A program made the translations under genes and the position numbers. A stretch of 7,802 nucleotides of DNA, taken from positions 1-7,802 of the forward strand of contig CAZMJI010000050.1 of NCBI GenBank assembly GCA_964566765.1, written 5' to 3'. The notes below the pieces were generated by a model. The model ran no database searches and was not told the DNA's origin. It was given only the letters and a program-made list of their open reading frames with translations. The number at the start of each line of letters is the position of its first letter. The stretch's first letter is position 1. Origin of the DNA: Thioglobus_B sp964566765. GTDB taxonomy: Bacteria > Pseudomonadota > Gammaproteobacteria > PS1 > Pseudothioglobaceae. This document shows positions 1 to 5,773 of the stretch, one piece after another.

Positions 1-491
1 GCAAGCATTTTCCAGGACATGGCTTTGTGAAGCCAGATTCACACCTAGAACTACCTATTGACACCCGTAGTTTTGAGCAAATGGCGCCGGATATGACCGC
101 CTTTGAGCTAATGATTAACCAAGGCTTAGATGCAGTGATGCCGGCGCATGTAATCTATCAGCAGGTGGATAGCCAACCAGCAGGATTCTCGGCTAAGTGG
201 CTGCAGGATATCTTACGCACACAACTGGGCTTTAATGGGGTGATCTTTAGTGATGATTTGTCCATGCAAGGGGCGCATTTTATTGCCGAGATTGGTGATC
301 GAGTCAACACTGCCTTGGACAGTGGTTGTGACATGGTGTTGATTTGTAATCATCCAGCATTGGTGGCTCAGGTGATTGACGAACACTACTTGACTAATGA
401 GAGACTGCACTCAATGCGCGCGATTAAGGGCGCAAAGATTGATAAAATAGCTTACTTAGATTACCTATCGCAACTACAGGAGCTATTGTGA
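1..491 (+). CDS. nagZ: Beta-N-acetylhexosaminidase NagZ, C-terminal part (5' end outside window)
   Basis: NagZ is a cytoplasmic glycoside hydrolase of family 3 that removes N-acetylglucosamine from 1,6-anhydromuropeptides during peptidoglycan recycling. The reading frame is open from base 3, about 162 residues visible of a family length near 340. It opens with KHFPGHG, followed by a DSH motif whose His is the family's general acid/base. MPAHVIY and FSDDLSM follow; the second Asp of FSDD is the usual catalytic nucleophile. The GTG at 27 is an internal Val codon, not the start, because the conserved KHFPGHG lies upstream in the same frame. The stop TGA overlaps the GTG start of the next gene by four bases. 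Family assignment is secure from these motifs; regulation cannot be judged because the promoter is outside the window. Confidence 0.95.
   Translation, partial: KHFPGHGFVKPDSHLELPIDTRSFEQMAPDMTAFELMINQGLDAVMPAHVIYQQVDSQPAGFSAKWLQDILRTQLGFNGVIFSDDLSMQGAHFIAEIGDRVNTALDSGCDMVLICNHPALVAQVIDEHYLTNERLHSMRAIKGAKIDKIAYLDYLSQLQELL
478..482 (+). promoter_or_regulatory. Ribosome binding site for the gene at 488
   Basis: AGGAG lies inside the last codons of nagZ, five bases before the GTG at 488. It supports the GTG start and translation of the small downstream gene from the nagZ message. Confidence 0.7.
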
Positions 492-769
492 GCGACAACA
501 ACGATCAAGATTTTGAAATCAGACTACTCAGCGCGGTGAGAAAAACCCTGATTGCCGTGGCCAAGGACACCATGACGCAACCCGGTCTTAAGCACCCTCT
601 AAGCGAAGGCACACAAAAGATGATGACCGACTGTTTGGACATTGTCACTTCAAGACAGATGGCCATCGATAAAGACCAAGGCAAGCACACTAAGATGAAG
701 CCGGTTTATACCGATGAACAAACCGTACAAAGCGTCTCAGTCGACGATCTTAAAAAGACGCTTAATTAA
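488..769 (+). CDS. Conserved-looking small protein of unknown function, 93 aa
   Basis: The gene starts at GTG with a good AGGAG five bases upstream, overlapping the nagZ stop by four bases, so it is very probably co-transcribed and translationally coupled. The product is soluble, with no signal peptide or membrane segment. The N-terminal half (about residues 10-58) looks helical and carries AVRKTL, KDT, PGLKHPLSEGT and a CLDIVTSRQ stretch. The tail is polar and probably flexible. I recall, without being able to verify it, that gammaproteobacteria encode a roughly 100-aa protein with a similar 'RKTL..KDT..PG..HPLS..T' pattern, sometimes labelled as a segregation/condensation-like protein; I do not rely on that label. 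Its stop overlaps the convergent uvrD stop by four bases (TTAA). That it is a gene is well supported; its function is unknown. Confidence 0.8.
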   Translation: MSDNNDQDFEIRLLSAVRKTLIAVAKDTMTQPGLKHPLSEGTQKMMTDCLDIVTSRQMAIDKDQGKHTKMKPVYTDEQTVQSVSVDDLKKTLN

Positions 770-2925
770 AGAAATTCTAAGTTGGCGTAGCTGGCGATCA
801 ACCACTTGGTGCCCGCACTCTTAAAATTAATCTGAATTCTGGCGCTATCGCCGCTACCCTCAAAGTTGAGTACCGTGCCCACACCAAATTTGGCGTGCCT
901 CACACCTGCACCAATTTTCACCTGACTATTGCCACTCGGTTCAGGCGTTTGATCAAAGTCGTCACGCTGGAAACTGCGTTCGGTGGCCTGGTATTTTTGT
1001 CCAATGGTGTTGAGATATTCGTCTGGAATCTCTTCTAAGAAGCGTGACGGATAGGTGTAGAACGACTGACCATGCAGGAAGCGACGATTGGCATATGACA
1101 AGGTTAGCTTTTGTTTAGCACGGGTCATACCAACGTAACACAAGCGTCTTTCTTCATCCATCAGATGTGGCTCATCTTTGGATTGTCTCGAAGGAAATAG
1201 GTCTTCCTCTAAGCCTACCAAATACACATGGTTAAACTCCAAGCCTTTGGCTGAGTGAATGGTCATTAACTGCACATTTTGACTTTGCACCTGGTTAGAT
1301 TCGCCACTGGCATCGAGTGACGCCAGTGCTAGAAAGCCAAGGGTTTCGCTCATTGTCTCGTCTTCATGGGTGTATTGTTTGGCCGCTGAGATCAACTCAT
1401 CCAAGTTGTCTTTTTTACTGCCAGCCTTGTCGCTTTTGTCATTGGCGTAGTGCGCCATCAAACCTGAAGCTTGGTTGATGTGGGCAACTTTCTCAGCCAG
1501 ATCTAAGTGTTTGCTGTCATCGGCCATGGCTTCAATCAGTTGCAGAAAACCGGTTAGTGCATTGGCTGCACGGGTAGGCAAGCTAGACACCACTTGCTGG
1601 GCGGCGCTAAATAGGTTGGTGTGGTTTTCGTTAGCAAAGGCACGCACTTTCTCCAAGGTGGCATTACCAATGCCTCGGGTTGGAAAGTTCACCACACGAT
1701 CAAAGGCGACGTTATCTGCGGTATTCTCCGCCAGGCGCAGATAAGCTAAGGCATCCTTAATCTCAGCACGCTCGAAAAAGCGCAAGCCGCCATAGATAAT
1801 ATAGTTAATATTGTGTTTAATCAGCACCTCTTCAAACACACGAGACTGGGCGTTAGAGCGGTACAAAATTGCACATTCATTTGGCATCACCCCCGCCGCA
1901 ATGCGATCGGCAATACTGCCAACCACGTATTGGGCTTCATCGGTTTCTGTGCGTGCCTCATACACGTCAATCAACTCACCATTGCCGCTATCGGTCCATA
2001 GCGACTTACCCATGCGCTTTTGGTTGTGTGCAATCAGCGCGTTAGAGGCGCCTAAGATATTACCCGTTGAGCGGTAGTTTTGCTCCAGGCGGATGGTTTC
2101 TAGTGGCGCGAAGTCAGATTCTAGTTTGACGATATTCTCCACCTTGGCACCACGCCAGCCATAGATAGACTGGTCATCATCACCCACGCAAAACACTTTA
2201 TTTTGGCCGTTGAATAGCAATTGAATCCAGCGATATTGCACCGTGTTGGTGTCTTGAAACTCATCCACCAAGATGTGGGCAAAGCGCTGCTGGTAATGCG
2301 CCAAGAGCTCAGGGTTGTTGTGTAATAGCTCGTAGCTACGCACCAAGAGTTCGGCAAAGTCAATCAGATCATTGGCTTGACAATGGGCTTCATACAGCTC
2401 AAACACTTTAACACTTTGCTTGATAAAAAAGTTATAGCCTGGATCGATGTCACCCGGACGCACCCCTTCGTCTTTTTGCTGATTGATAAACCACTGAACT
2501 TTGCGCACTGGGTATTTGGCTTCATCAATACCATTGTCTTTCATCAGTCGCTTAATAATGCGCATCTGATCTTGTGCATCTAGGATCTGAAAGTGTTGAG
2601 ACAGATTAACCTTGTCGTAATGGGTACGCAGTAGGCGATGTGCCAGGCCGTGGAAAGTACCCAAGAACATGCTTTGAATTGGACGGCGCAACAAAGCCTC
2701 TAGACGCTCGCGCATTTCCTTGGCCGCTTTGTTGGTAAAAGTCACCGCCAAGATGGCATCTGGATGGGTGTTTTTCTCTAAGATTAGATAGGCGATTCGA
2801 TGCGTTAACACTCGGGTTTTTCCAGAGCCAGCACCGGCTAAAATCAGTGCATTTTTGCCCTCATCGAGGGTGACGGAAAGGTGTTGTTTGTCGTTAAGTC
2901 CGGAAGTAATATCGGATAAATTCAT
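766..2925 (-). CDS. uvrD: DNA helicase II UvrD
   Basis: A superfamily 1A 3'-to-5' DNA helicase used in nucleotide excision repair and methyl-directed mismatch repair. The 719 aa match E. coli UvrD (720 aa). Motifs occur in order: Q-motif LNDKQ (residues 10-14), Walker A GAGSGKT (31-37, Lys36), TFTNKAA, GTFHGLAHRLLR, Walker B VDEFQDT near 220, GDDDQSIYGWRGA, LEQNYRST, MTIHSAKGLEF and YVGMTRAKQKL. The C-terminus has a Tudor-like segment (GAGVRHAKFGVGTVLNFEG) as in UvrD/PcrA; this and the neighbouring sequence favour UvrD over Rep. The start ATG at 2925 gives an N-terminus that aligns with E. coli UvrD. Its upstream sequence has only a weak purine-rich site (AAGAA). It is divergent from the small gene at 3045 and shares its promoter region. 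Confidence 0.97.
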   Translation of the reverse strand: MNLSDITSGLNDKQHLSVTLDEGKNALILAGAGSGKTRVLTHRIAYLILEKNTHPDAILAVTFTNKAAKEMRERLEALLRRPIQSMFLGTFHGLAHRLLRTHYDKVNLSQHFQILDAQDQMRIIKRLMKDNGIDEAKYPVRKVQWFINQQKDEGVRPGDIDPGYNFFIKQSVKVFELYEAHCQANDLIDFAELLVRSYELLHNNPELLAHYQQRFAHILVDEFQDTNTVQYRWIQLLFNGQNKVFCVGDDDQSIYGWRGAKVENIVKLESDFAPLETIRLEQNYRSTGNILGASNALIAHNQKRMGKSLWTDSGNGELIDVYEARTETDEAQYVVGSIADRIAAGVMPNECAILYRSNAQSRVFEEVLIKHNINYIIYGGLRFFERAEIKDALAYLRLAENTADNVAFDRVVNFPTRGIGNATLEKVRAFANENHTNLFSAAQQVVSSLPTRAANALTGFLQLIEAMADDSKHLDLAEKVAHINQASGLMAHYANDKSDKAGSKKDNLDELISAAKQYTHEDETMSETLGFLALASLDASGESNQVQSQNVQLMTIHSAKGLEFNHVYLVGLEEDLFPSRQSKDEPHLMDEERRLCYVGMTRAKQKLTLSYANRRFLHGQSFYTYPSRFLEEIPDEYLNTIGQKYQATERSFQRDDFDQTPEPSGNSQVKIGAGVRHAKFGVGTVLNFEGSGDSARIQINFKSAGTKWLIASYANLEFL

Positions 2926-2934
2926 AATTTTTTC

Positions 2935-2962
2935 TTGATCGGTTGGATTAAACGGTTATAAT
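2935..2962 (+). promoter_or_regulatory. Sigma70 promoter for the small acidic protein gene
   Basis: TTGATC at 2935-2940 (four of six consensus bases) and a perfect TATAAT at 2957-2962 are separated by 16 bases. Transcription should start near 2969, giving a leader of roughly 75 bases before the GTG at 3045. It is the best-looking promoter in the window. Confidence 0.75.
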
Positions 2963-2963
2963 A
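2958..2963 (-). promoter_or_regulatory. uvrD: Probable -10 element for uvrD, overlapping the plus-strand -10
   Basis: Read on the minus strand the same bases give TATTAT (five of six consensus), offset by one base from the plus-strand TATAAT. Transcription from here would start near 2951 and leave a leader of about 26 bases before uvrD. No good -35 is visible at the matching distance (GC-rich bases around 2980-2987), so this call is tentative. Confidence 0.4.
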
Positions 2964-3031
2964 TTACCTTTCTCTTATGTCGCCGACTGGGGTAGGTGAT
3001 TTAAGTCAAACAAAATTATAAACATTAATCT

Positions 3032-3037
3032 AAGGAG
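3032..3037 (+). promoter_or_regulatory. Strong ribosome binding site deciding a GTG start
   Basis: AAGGAG lies seven bases before the GTG at 3045. It is the strongest Shine-Dalgarno sequence in the window and fixes the GTG as start of the 61-aa protein. Confidence 0.85.
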
Positions 3038-3044
3038 AACTGAC

Positions 3045-3230
3045 GTGACTTACTACGAAGGTGTTAAAAAAATGGAAGAAATGGGCGTTAACGACAACTA
3101 CATTCAAGGTTGGGTAGCGGGCTATTTACAGAACCCTGAAATTGAAGAGCAAAGAATTACTGATGAGTGGGAAGCTGGTTACGAAGATGGTCAGAATCAC
3201 TCAGACGAGAACTTCGCTAACTACTGCTAA
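3045..3230 (+). CDS. Small acidic protein, 61 aa, distantly ribosome modulation factor-like
   Basis: The gene has its own promoter, a strong AAGGAG and a terminator just after its stop, so it looks monocistronic and well expressed. The product has 14 Asp/Glu against 3 Lys/Arg (net about -11). It carries an internal repeat: W23-x-A-G-Y27 and W42-x-A-G-Y46, 19 residues apart. Its single Cys is the last residue (C61). The spacing of GWVAGY and WEAGYEDG recalls the GYQAG and WLGGW elements of ribosome modulation factor (RMF, 55 aa in E. coli), which helps dimerise ribosomes in stationary phase. However, RMF is basic and has a CPY motif between these elements, both absent here. That it is a real, expressed gene is well supported. 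The RMF relationship is a weak inference from motif spacing; an unrelated small regulator is equally possible. There is no signal peptide or membrane segment. Confidence 0.8.
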   Translation: MTYYEGVKKMEEMGVNDNYIQGWVAGYLQNPEIEEQRITDEWEAGYEDGQNHSDENFANYC

Positions 3231-3252
3231 TTCTTCTTAAGATAAAGCATTC

Positions 3253-3278
3253 AAAAGCCCCGTTATCGGGGCTTTTTT
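3253..3278 (+). terminator. Rho-independent terminator after the small acidic protein gene
   Basis: A 10-bp perfect inverted repeat, AAAAGCCCCG (3253-3262) and CGGGGCTTTT (3267-3276), encloses a TTAT loop and ends in a run of six T (3273-3278). It begins 22 bases after the stop at 3230. The U-tract ends four bases before the epmB ATG at 3283. Confidence 0.93.
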
Positions 3279-3282
3279 GTTT

Positions 3283-4224
3283 ATGGACGATCCGTGGAAA
3301 ACCGACAGTAAAGCCTTGTTAAAAGGTGCTCAAGCCTGCAATCAATTTTTCGCAACCCAGGCCTTTGTCGATCAGCGTTTTCCGATTAAAATTCCCCAAA
3401 CCTTTGCCCAGCTGATCGACCCAGAAGATCCATTGGATCCGCTGCTATTACAAGTCTTGCCTCAAACGTCAACAGCGGCGGCAGGATTTGTTGACCAGCC
3501 TTTGGCAGATGCCAGCAACTCACCAGTCGATGGACTGATTCGCAAATACCACAATCGCGTTCTGCTGATTGCCTCGCGCGCCTGCGCCATTCATTGTCAA
3601 TATTGTTTTCGTCAGCATTTTGAGTATGCACAGCATGATGCGATCAGCAATTGGCCAGCCATCGAAGCTTATCTTGTTGCTCACCCTGAGATTGATGAGG
3701 TGATTCTCAGCGGCGGTGACCCTCTAAGTTTGAGCGACGAGAAGTTAACTAAGTTAATTGGCGATATTGAAGCTATTTCGCATATTCAAACCCTAAGGAT
3801 TCACACCCGCACTGCAGTGGCGATTCCCAGTCGACTGACGGATCAATTGGTAAGATTGTTAAACAATACCTCGCTTCAAGTGGTGCTGGTATTCCACATT
3901 AATCATGCGCGTGAGCTTAGTGATGAGTTTACCAAGCGCTTAAAAGGCTTGTCTTCACCCGTGCTATTGAATCAGTCGGTGCTGCTAAGGCAAATTAATG
4001 ACCAGGTTGAGATATTAGAGGAGTTAAGTCGGGCATTGTTTAAGTTAGGTATCTTGCCGTATTACCTGCATATGTTAGATAAGGTCGACGGTGCTCAGCA
4101 CTATTGGGTGAGCGACGAGCGGGCGCTTAAGCTACATCGAGAGCTGCAGGAGAGGTTGCCGGGTTATTTGGTGCCTAGGCTGGTTAGAGATAATAATAAC
4201 GCCGCAAAAGACTGGCTACTTTAA
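3283..4224 (+). CDS. epmB: EF-P (R)-beta-lysine pathway lysine 2,3-aminomutase EpmB
   Basis: EpmB (YjeK) is a radical-SAM, PLP-dependent aminomutase converting (S)-alpha-lysine to (R)-beta-lysine, which EpmA attaches to elongation factor P. From the ATG at 3283 the product is 313 aa (E. coli about 342). It has KYHNRVLL, the iron-sulfur motif CAIHCQYC (Cys101, 105, 108), the SAM-contact SGGDPL (GGD 144-146), HTRTAVAIPSR, LLNQSVLLR, and LPYYLHMLDKVDGA. GYLVPRLVRD precedes NNNAAKDW, whose Lys309 is the likely PLP-anchoring lysine by alignment with E. coli Lys332. A TTG at 3277 is the only other upstream start but lies in the terminator's U-tract; a stop at 3238 blocks further extension. No Shine-Dalgarno is visible, because the terminator hairpin occupies that place. 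The 3' end overlaps the convergent thioredoxin gene by nine bases. efp and epmA are not in the window. Confidence 0.93.
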   Translation: MDDPWKTDSKALLKGAQACNQFFATQAFVDQRFPIKIPQTFAQLIDPEDPLDPLLLQVLPQTSTAAAGFVDQPLADASNSPVDGLIRKYHNRVLLIASRACAIHCQYCFRQHFEYAQHDAISNWPAIEAYLVAHPEIDEVILSGGDPLSLSDEKLTKLIGDIEAISHIQTLRIHTRTAVAIPSRLTDQLVRLLNNTSLQVVLVFHINHARELSDEFTKRLKGLSSPVLLNQSVLLRQINDQVEILEELSRALFKLGILPYYLHMLDKVDGAQHYWVSDERALKLHRELQERLPGYLVPRLVRDNNNAAKDWLL

Positions 4225-4743
4225 GACGGCCTGTTGTAGGAAGTCTTCATCCACTTCGCCCATGCGAAAATCCACCAATTGACCCTGCGGGTTGTAGACA
4301 TAGGTGGTTGGCATACCAAAGATGTCACCAAACTTAGGAAATTGCGGACCATTGTGTTCATCAAATAACACAATTGGATAGCTCACCATAAAGCTGTCGA
4401 CAAACTCCACAATGCCAGCGCGATCGGCTTGTTCGTAATCCAGGCCCAATACCTCAACTTTATCTTGGTTTTGCTCGTAGAATTCAACCAAGGCTGGAAT
4501 TTCTTTTAAGCACGGTGGACACCAAGTGGCCCAGAAATTAACCACCAAATACTTGCCCTGAGTGGACGTGTGGGTGTGGGTATTGCCTTGAAGATCAATC
4601 AGCGAGAATTCGGGTTTGACAATAAAGGTTTCTTTTTGCCAATCATTGGCCGCTTTTTCCACAATTTCATTGACGGTAATTGCTTGCACAAAACCCAGTG
4701 GCAACATTAGAATGATCGGTAATAGTATTTTTTTAAGCATCAT
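4216..4743 (-). CDS. Exported TlpA/ResA-like thioredoxin-fold protein
   Basis: A 175-aa protein with a Sec signal peptide: MMLKK, a hydrophobic core (residues 6-18), and a likely signal peptidase I site after VQA (residue 21). There is no lipobox Cys, so the mature form should be free in the periplasm. The mature protein is a TlpA/AhpC-TSA-type thioredoxin fold. It has LVVNFWATWCPPC with active-site Cys75 and Cys78, LKEIPAL, and the cis-Pro loop GMPTTYV (Pro145). Such proteins reduce periplasmic disulfides, often in cytochrome c maturation, copper-site assembly or sulfur metabolism; nothing here selects among these. The start could be ATG 4743 or the next codon (4740); neither has a clear Shine-Dalgarno. 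It is divergent from the ArsC-like gene, with six bases between start codons, and convergent with epmB. Confidence 0.9.
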   Translation of the reverse strand: MMLKKILLPIILMLPLGFVQAITVNEIVEKAANDWQKETFIVKPEFSLIDLQGNTHTHTSTQGKYLVVNFWATWCPPCLKEIPALVEFYEQNQDKVEVLGLDYEQADRAGIVEFVDSFMVSYPIVLFDEHNGPQFPKFGDIFGMPTTYVYNPQGQLVDFRMGEVDEDFLQQAVLK

Positions 4744-4749
4744 AAACTT

Positions 4750-5097
4750 ATGTCATCGATTATTTATCACAATCCCAGATGCTCTAAATCCAGAGCAACT
4801 TTGGCCATTTTAGAAGAAAACGCCAGCGACTTTGAGGTAATTAAATACCTAGAAACCCCGCCGAATAAAGCGGAATTAAGCGCCTTGATTAAAGATCTGG
4901 GTATTGACGCACGATCGCTGATGCGCACCGGTGAGCCTGAATACAAAGAACAAAATCTCGCTGATGCAAGTCTTAGTGAAGATCAGCTGATTGACGCCAT
5001 GTTGGCCACCCCTAAGCTAATCGAGCGACCGATTGTTCGCACCGCCAAAGGCGTGGTGATTGGCCGACCGCCTGAGAGGGTGCTTACGATTCTGTAG
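4750..5097 (+). CDS. arsC: ArsC/YfgD-family arsenate reductase-like protein (glutaredoxin type)
   Basis: A 115-aa cytoplasmic thioredoxin-fold protein. The N-terminus IIYHNPRCSKSR carries the nucleophile Cys11, equivalent to Cys12 of plasmid R773 ArsC. The three arginines that bind oxyanion in ArsC have counterparts at Arg59 (LMRTGE), Arg93 (LIERPIV) and Arg106 (IGRPPERVL). Length and the NPRCSKSR and IGRPPE wording fit the YfgD branch (about 119 aa) better than R773 ArsC (141 aa). R773-type ArsC reduces arsenate to arsenite using glutathione and glutaredoxin; for YfgD-type proteins the physiological substrate is less certain. No arsR, arsB or acr3 is adjacent, which argues against a dedicated arsenic operon. 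The start ATG has no recognisable Shine-Dalgarno. The stop lies one base from the stop of the convergent GST gene. Confidence 0.9.
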   Translation: MSSIIYHNPRCSKSRATLAILEENASDFEVIKYLETPPNKAELSALIKDLGIDARSLMRTGEPEYKEQNLADASLSEDQLIDAMLATPKLIERPIVRTAKGVVIGRPPERVLTIL

Positions 5098-5098
5098 C

Positions 5099-5761
5099 TT
5101 ACTCGTCTAGCAGTAGGGTGGATAGGTGGGCGCCTCGGCCTTCGATGTTAGAGTAGTACACATCATCCAAGCCTTCAACCACAGAGTTCTGCACCTCGTC
5201 CATGGCCAAAATGGCTTGGCTCCACTGAGCCAACTTCGGCATGCCATCTAGTGATAGGGCGCCGCCGGTAAACTCATTAATCCAGTCTAGGCGCATAAAC
5301 AGCGGCGCAAAGGCGGCGTCGATCACATTAAAGGTTTCGCCATTAAAGAAAGTCTCATCGCCTTTAACTGCTTCAACTTTGGCCAGTTTGCCCATCAGGG
5401 TGTTTTTGGCCGTGTTAAATTTTTCCTCATCGCCAGTCACAATCTGGAATAGTTCGTCAAACATGGTGCCGGAAAACGCCATCCAAGAGCGGTTGTTGGC
5501 CTTGGTTACTGGGTTCTCTGGGTGCATGTTCTGCGTGCCAATATCATTGACAAACTCGGCAATCACGCGTGATTCAAACACAATCTCGTCATCCACCTTA
5601 AGTAGTGGCACCTGAGCCGTTGGTGAGAGTTCTTTAAACCAATCCGGTGGATCCATTGGATTGATATATGTGGTCTCAAACTCGATATTTTGTTGCTTTA
5701 GTAGTAGGGTGGTTAGCTGCGCAAAGGGGCACAACTTAAAACTGATCAGTTCTAATTTCAT
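5099..5761 (-). CDS. Glutathione S-transferase family protein, Cys (omega-like) active site
   Basis: A 220-aa cytosolic GST-fold protein. The N-terminal thioredoxin-like domain (about residues 1-75) has SFKLCPFAQ with Cys11, a CPF active site as in omega-class and related cysteine GSTs. It also has AQVPLL with cis-Pro52 and E63-S64, which normally binds the glutathione gamma-glutamyl group. The C-terminal part is the all-helical GST domain, including NVIDAAFAPLFMR, resembling the conserved N-capping/hydrophobic staple region. Cysteine GSTs usually act in glutathione-dependent thiol transfer, deglutathionylation or dehydroascorbate-type reduction rather than conjugation; the substrate cannot be read here. 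An AGGA precedes the ATG by seven bases. It starts 12 bases after the rlmH stop and is the last gene of the minus-strand run. Confidence 0.88.
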   Translation of the reverse strand: MKLELISFKLCPFAQLTTLLLKQQNIEFETTYINPMDPPDWFKELSPTAQVPLLKVDDEIVFESRVIAEFVNDIGTQNMHPENPVTKANNRSWMAFSGTMFDELFQIVTGDEEKFNTAKNTLMGKLAKVEAVKGDETFFNGETFNVIDAAFAPLFMRLDWINEFTGGALSLDGMPKLAQWSQAILAMDEVQNSVVEGLDDVYYSNIEGRGAHLSTLLLDE

Positions 5762-5768
5762 AAGGTTT

Positions 5769-5772
5769 TCCT
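5769..5772 (-). promoter_or_regulatory. Ribosome binding site for the GST gene
   Basis: AGGA on the minus strand, seven bases before the ATG at 5761, in the 12-base gap after rlmH. It is the clearest Shine-Dalgarno in the minus-strand run. Confidence 0.6.
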
Positions 5773-5773
5773 A

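Noticed and set aside
27..491. GTG at 27 as the start of a 154-aa gene
   Set aside because: The same frame is open upstream and encodes KHFPGHG, a core NagZ motif, so this is the middle of a longer gene cut by the window edge.
1475..2077. Plus-strand reading frames of 60-90 aa within uvrD
   Set aside because: They are antisense to intact helicase motifs, have no start signals and show no protein family resemblance.
3277..3282. TTG at 3277 as the epmB start
   Set aside because: It lies inside the terminator U-tract, adds only two residues and is a rarer start than the ATG at 3283; it is not excluded with certainty.
5241..5615. 124-aa plus-strand reading frame opposite the GST gene
   Set aside because: It lies entirely antisense to a clear GST, has no Shine-Dalgarno I can see and shows no recognisable family; Ser/Leu-rich composition is typical of a shadow frame.
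4750..5761. An arsenic-resistance cluster
   Set aside because: Only an ArsC/YfgD-like gene is present; no ArsR regulator, arsenite pump or arsM is adjacent, and YfgD-type proteins occur outside ars operons.
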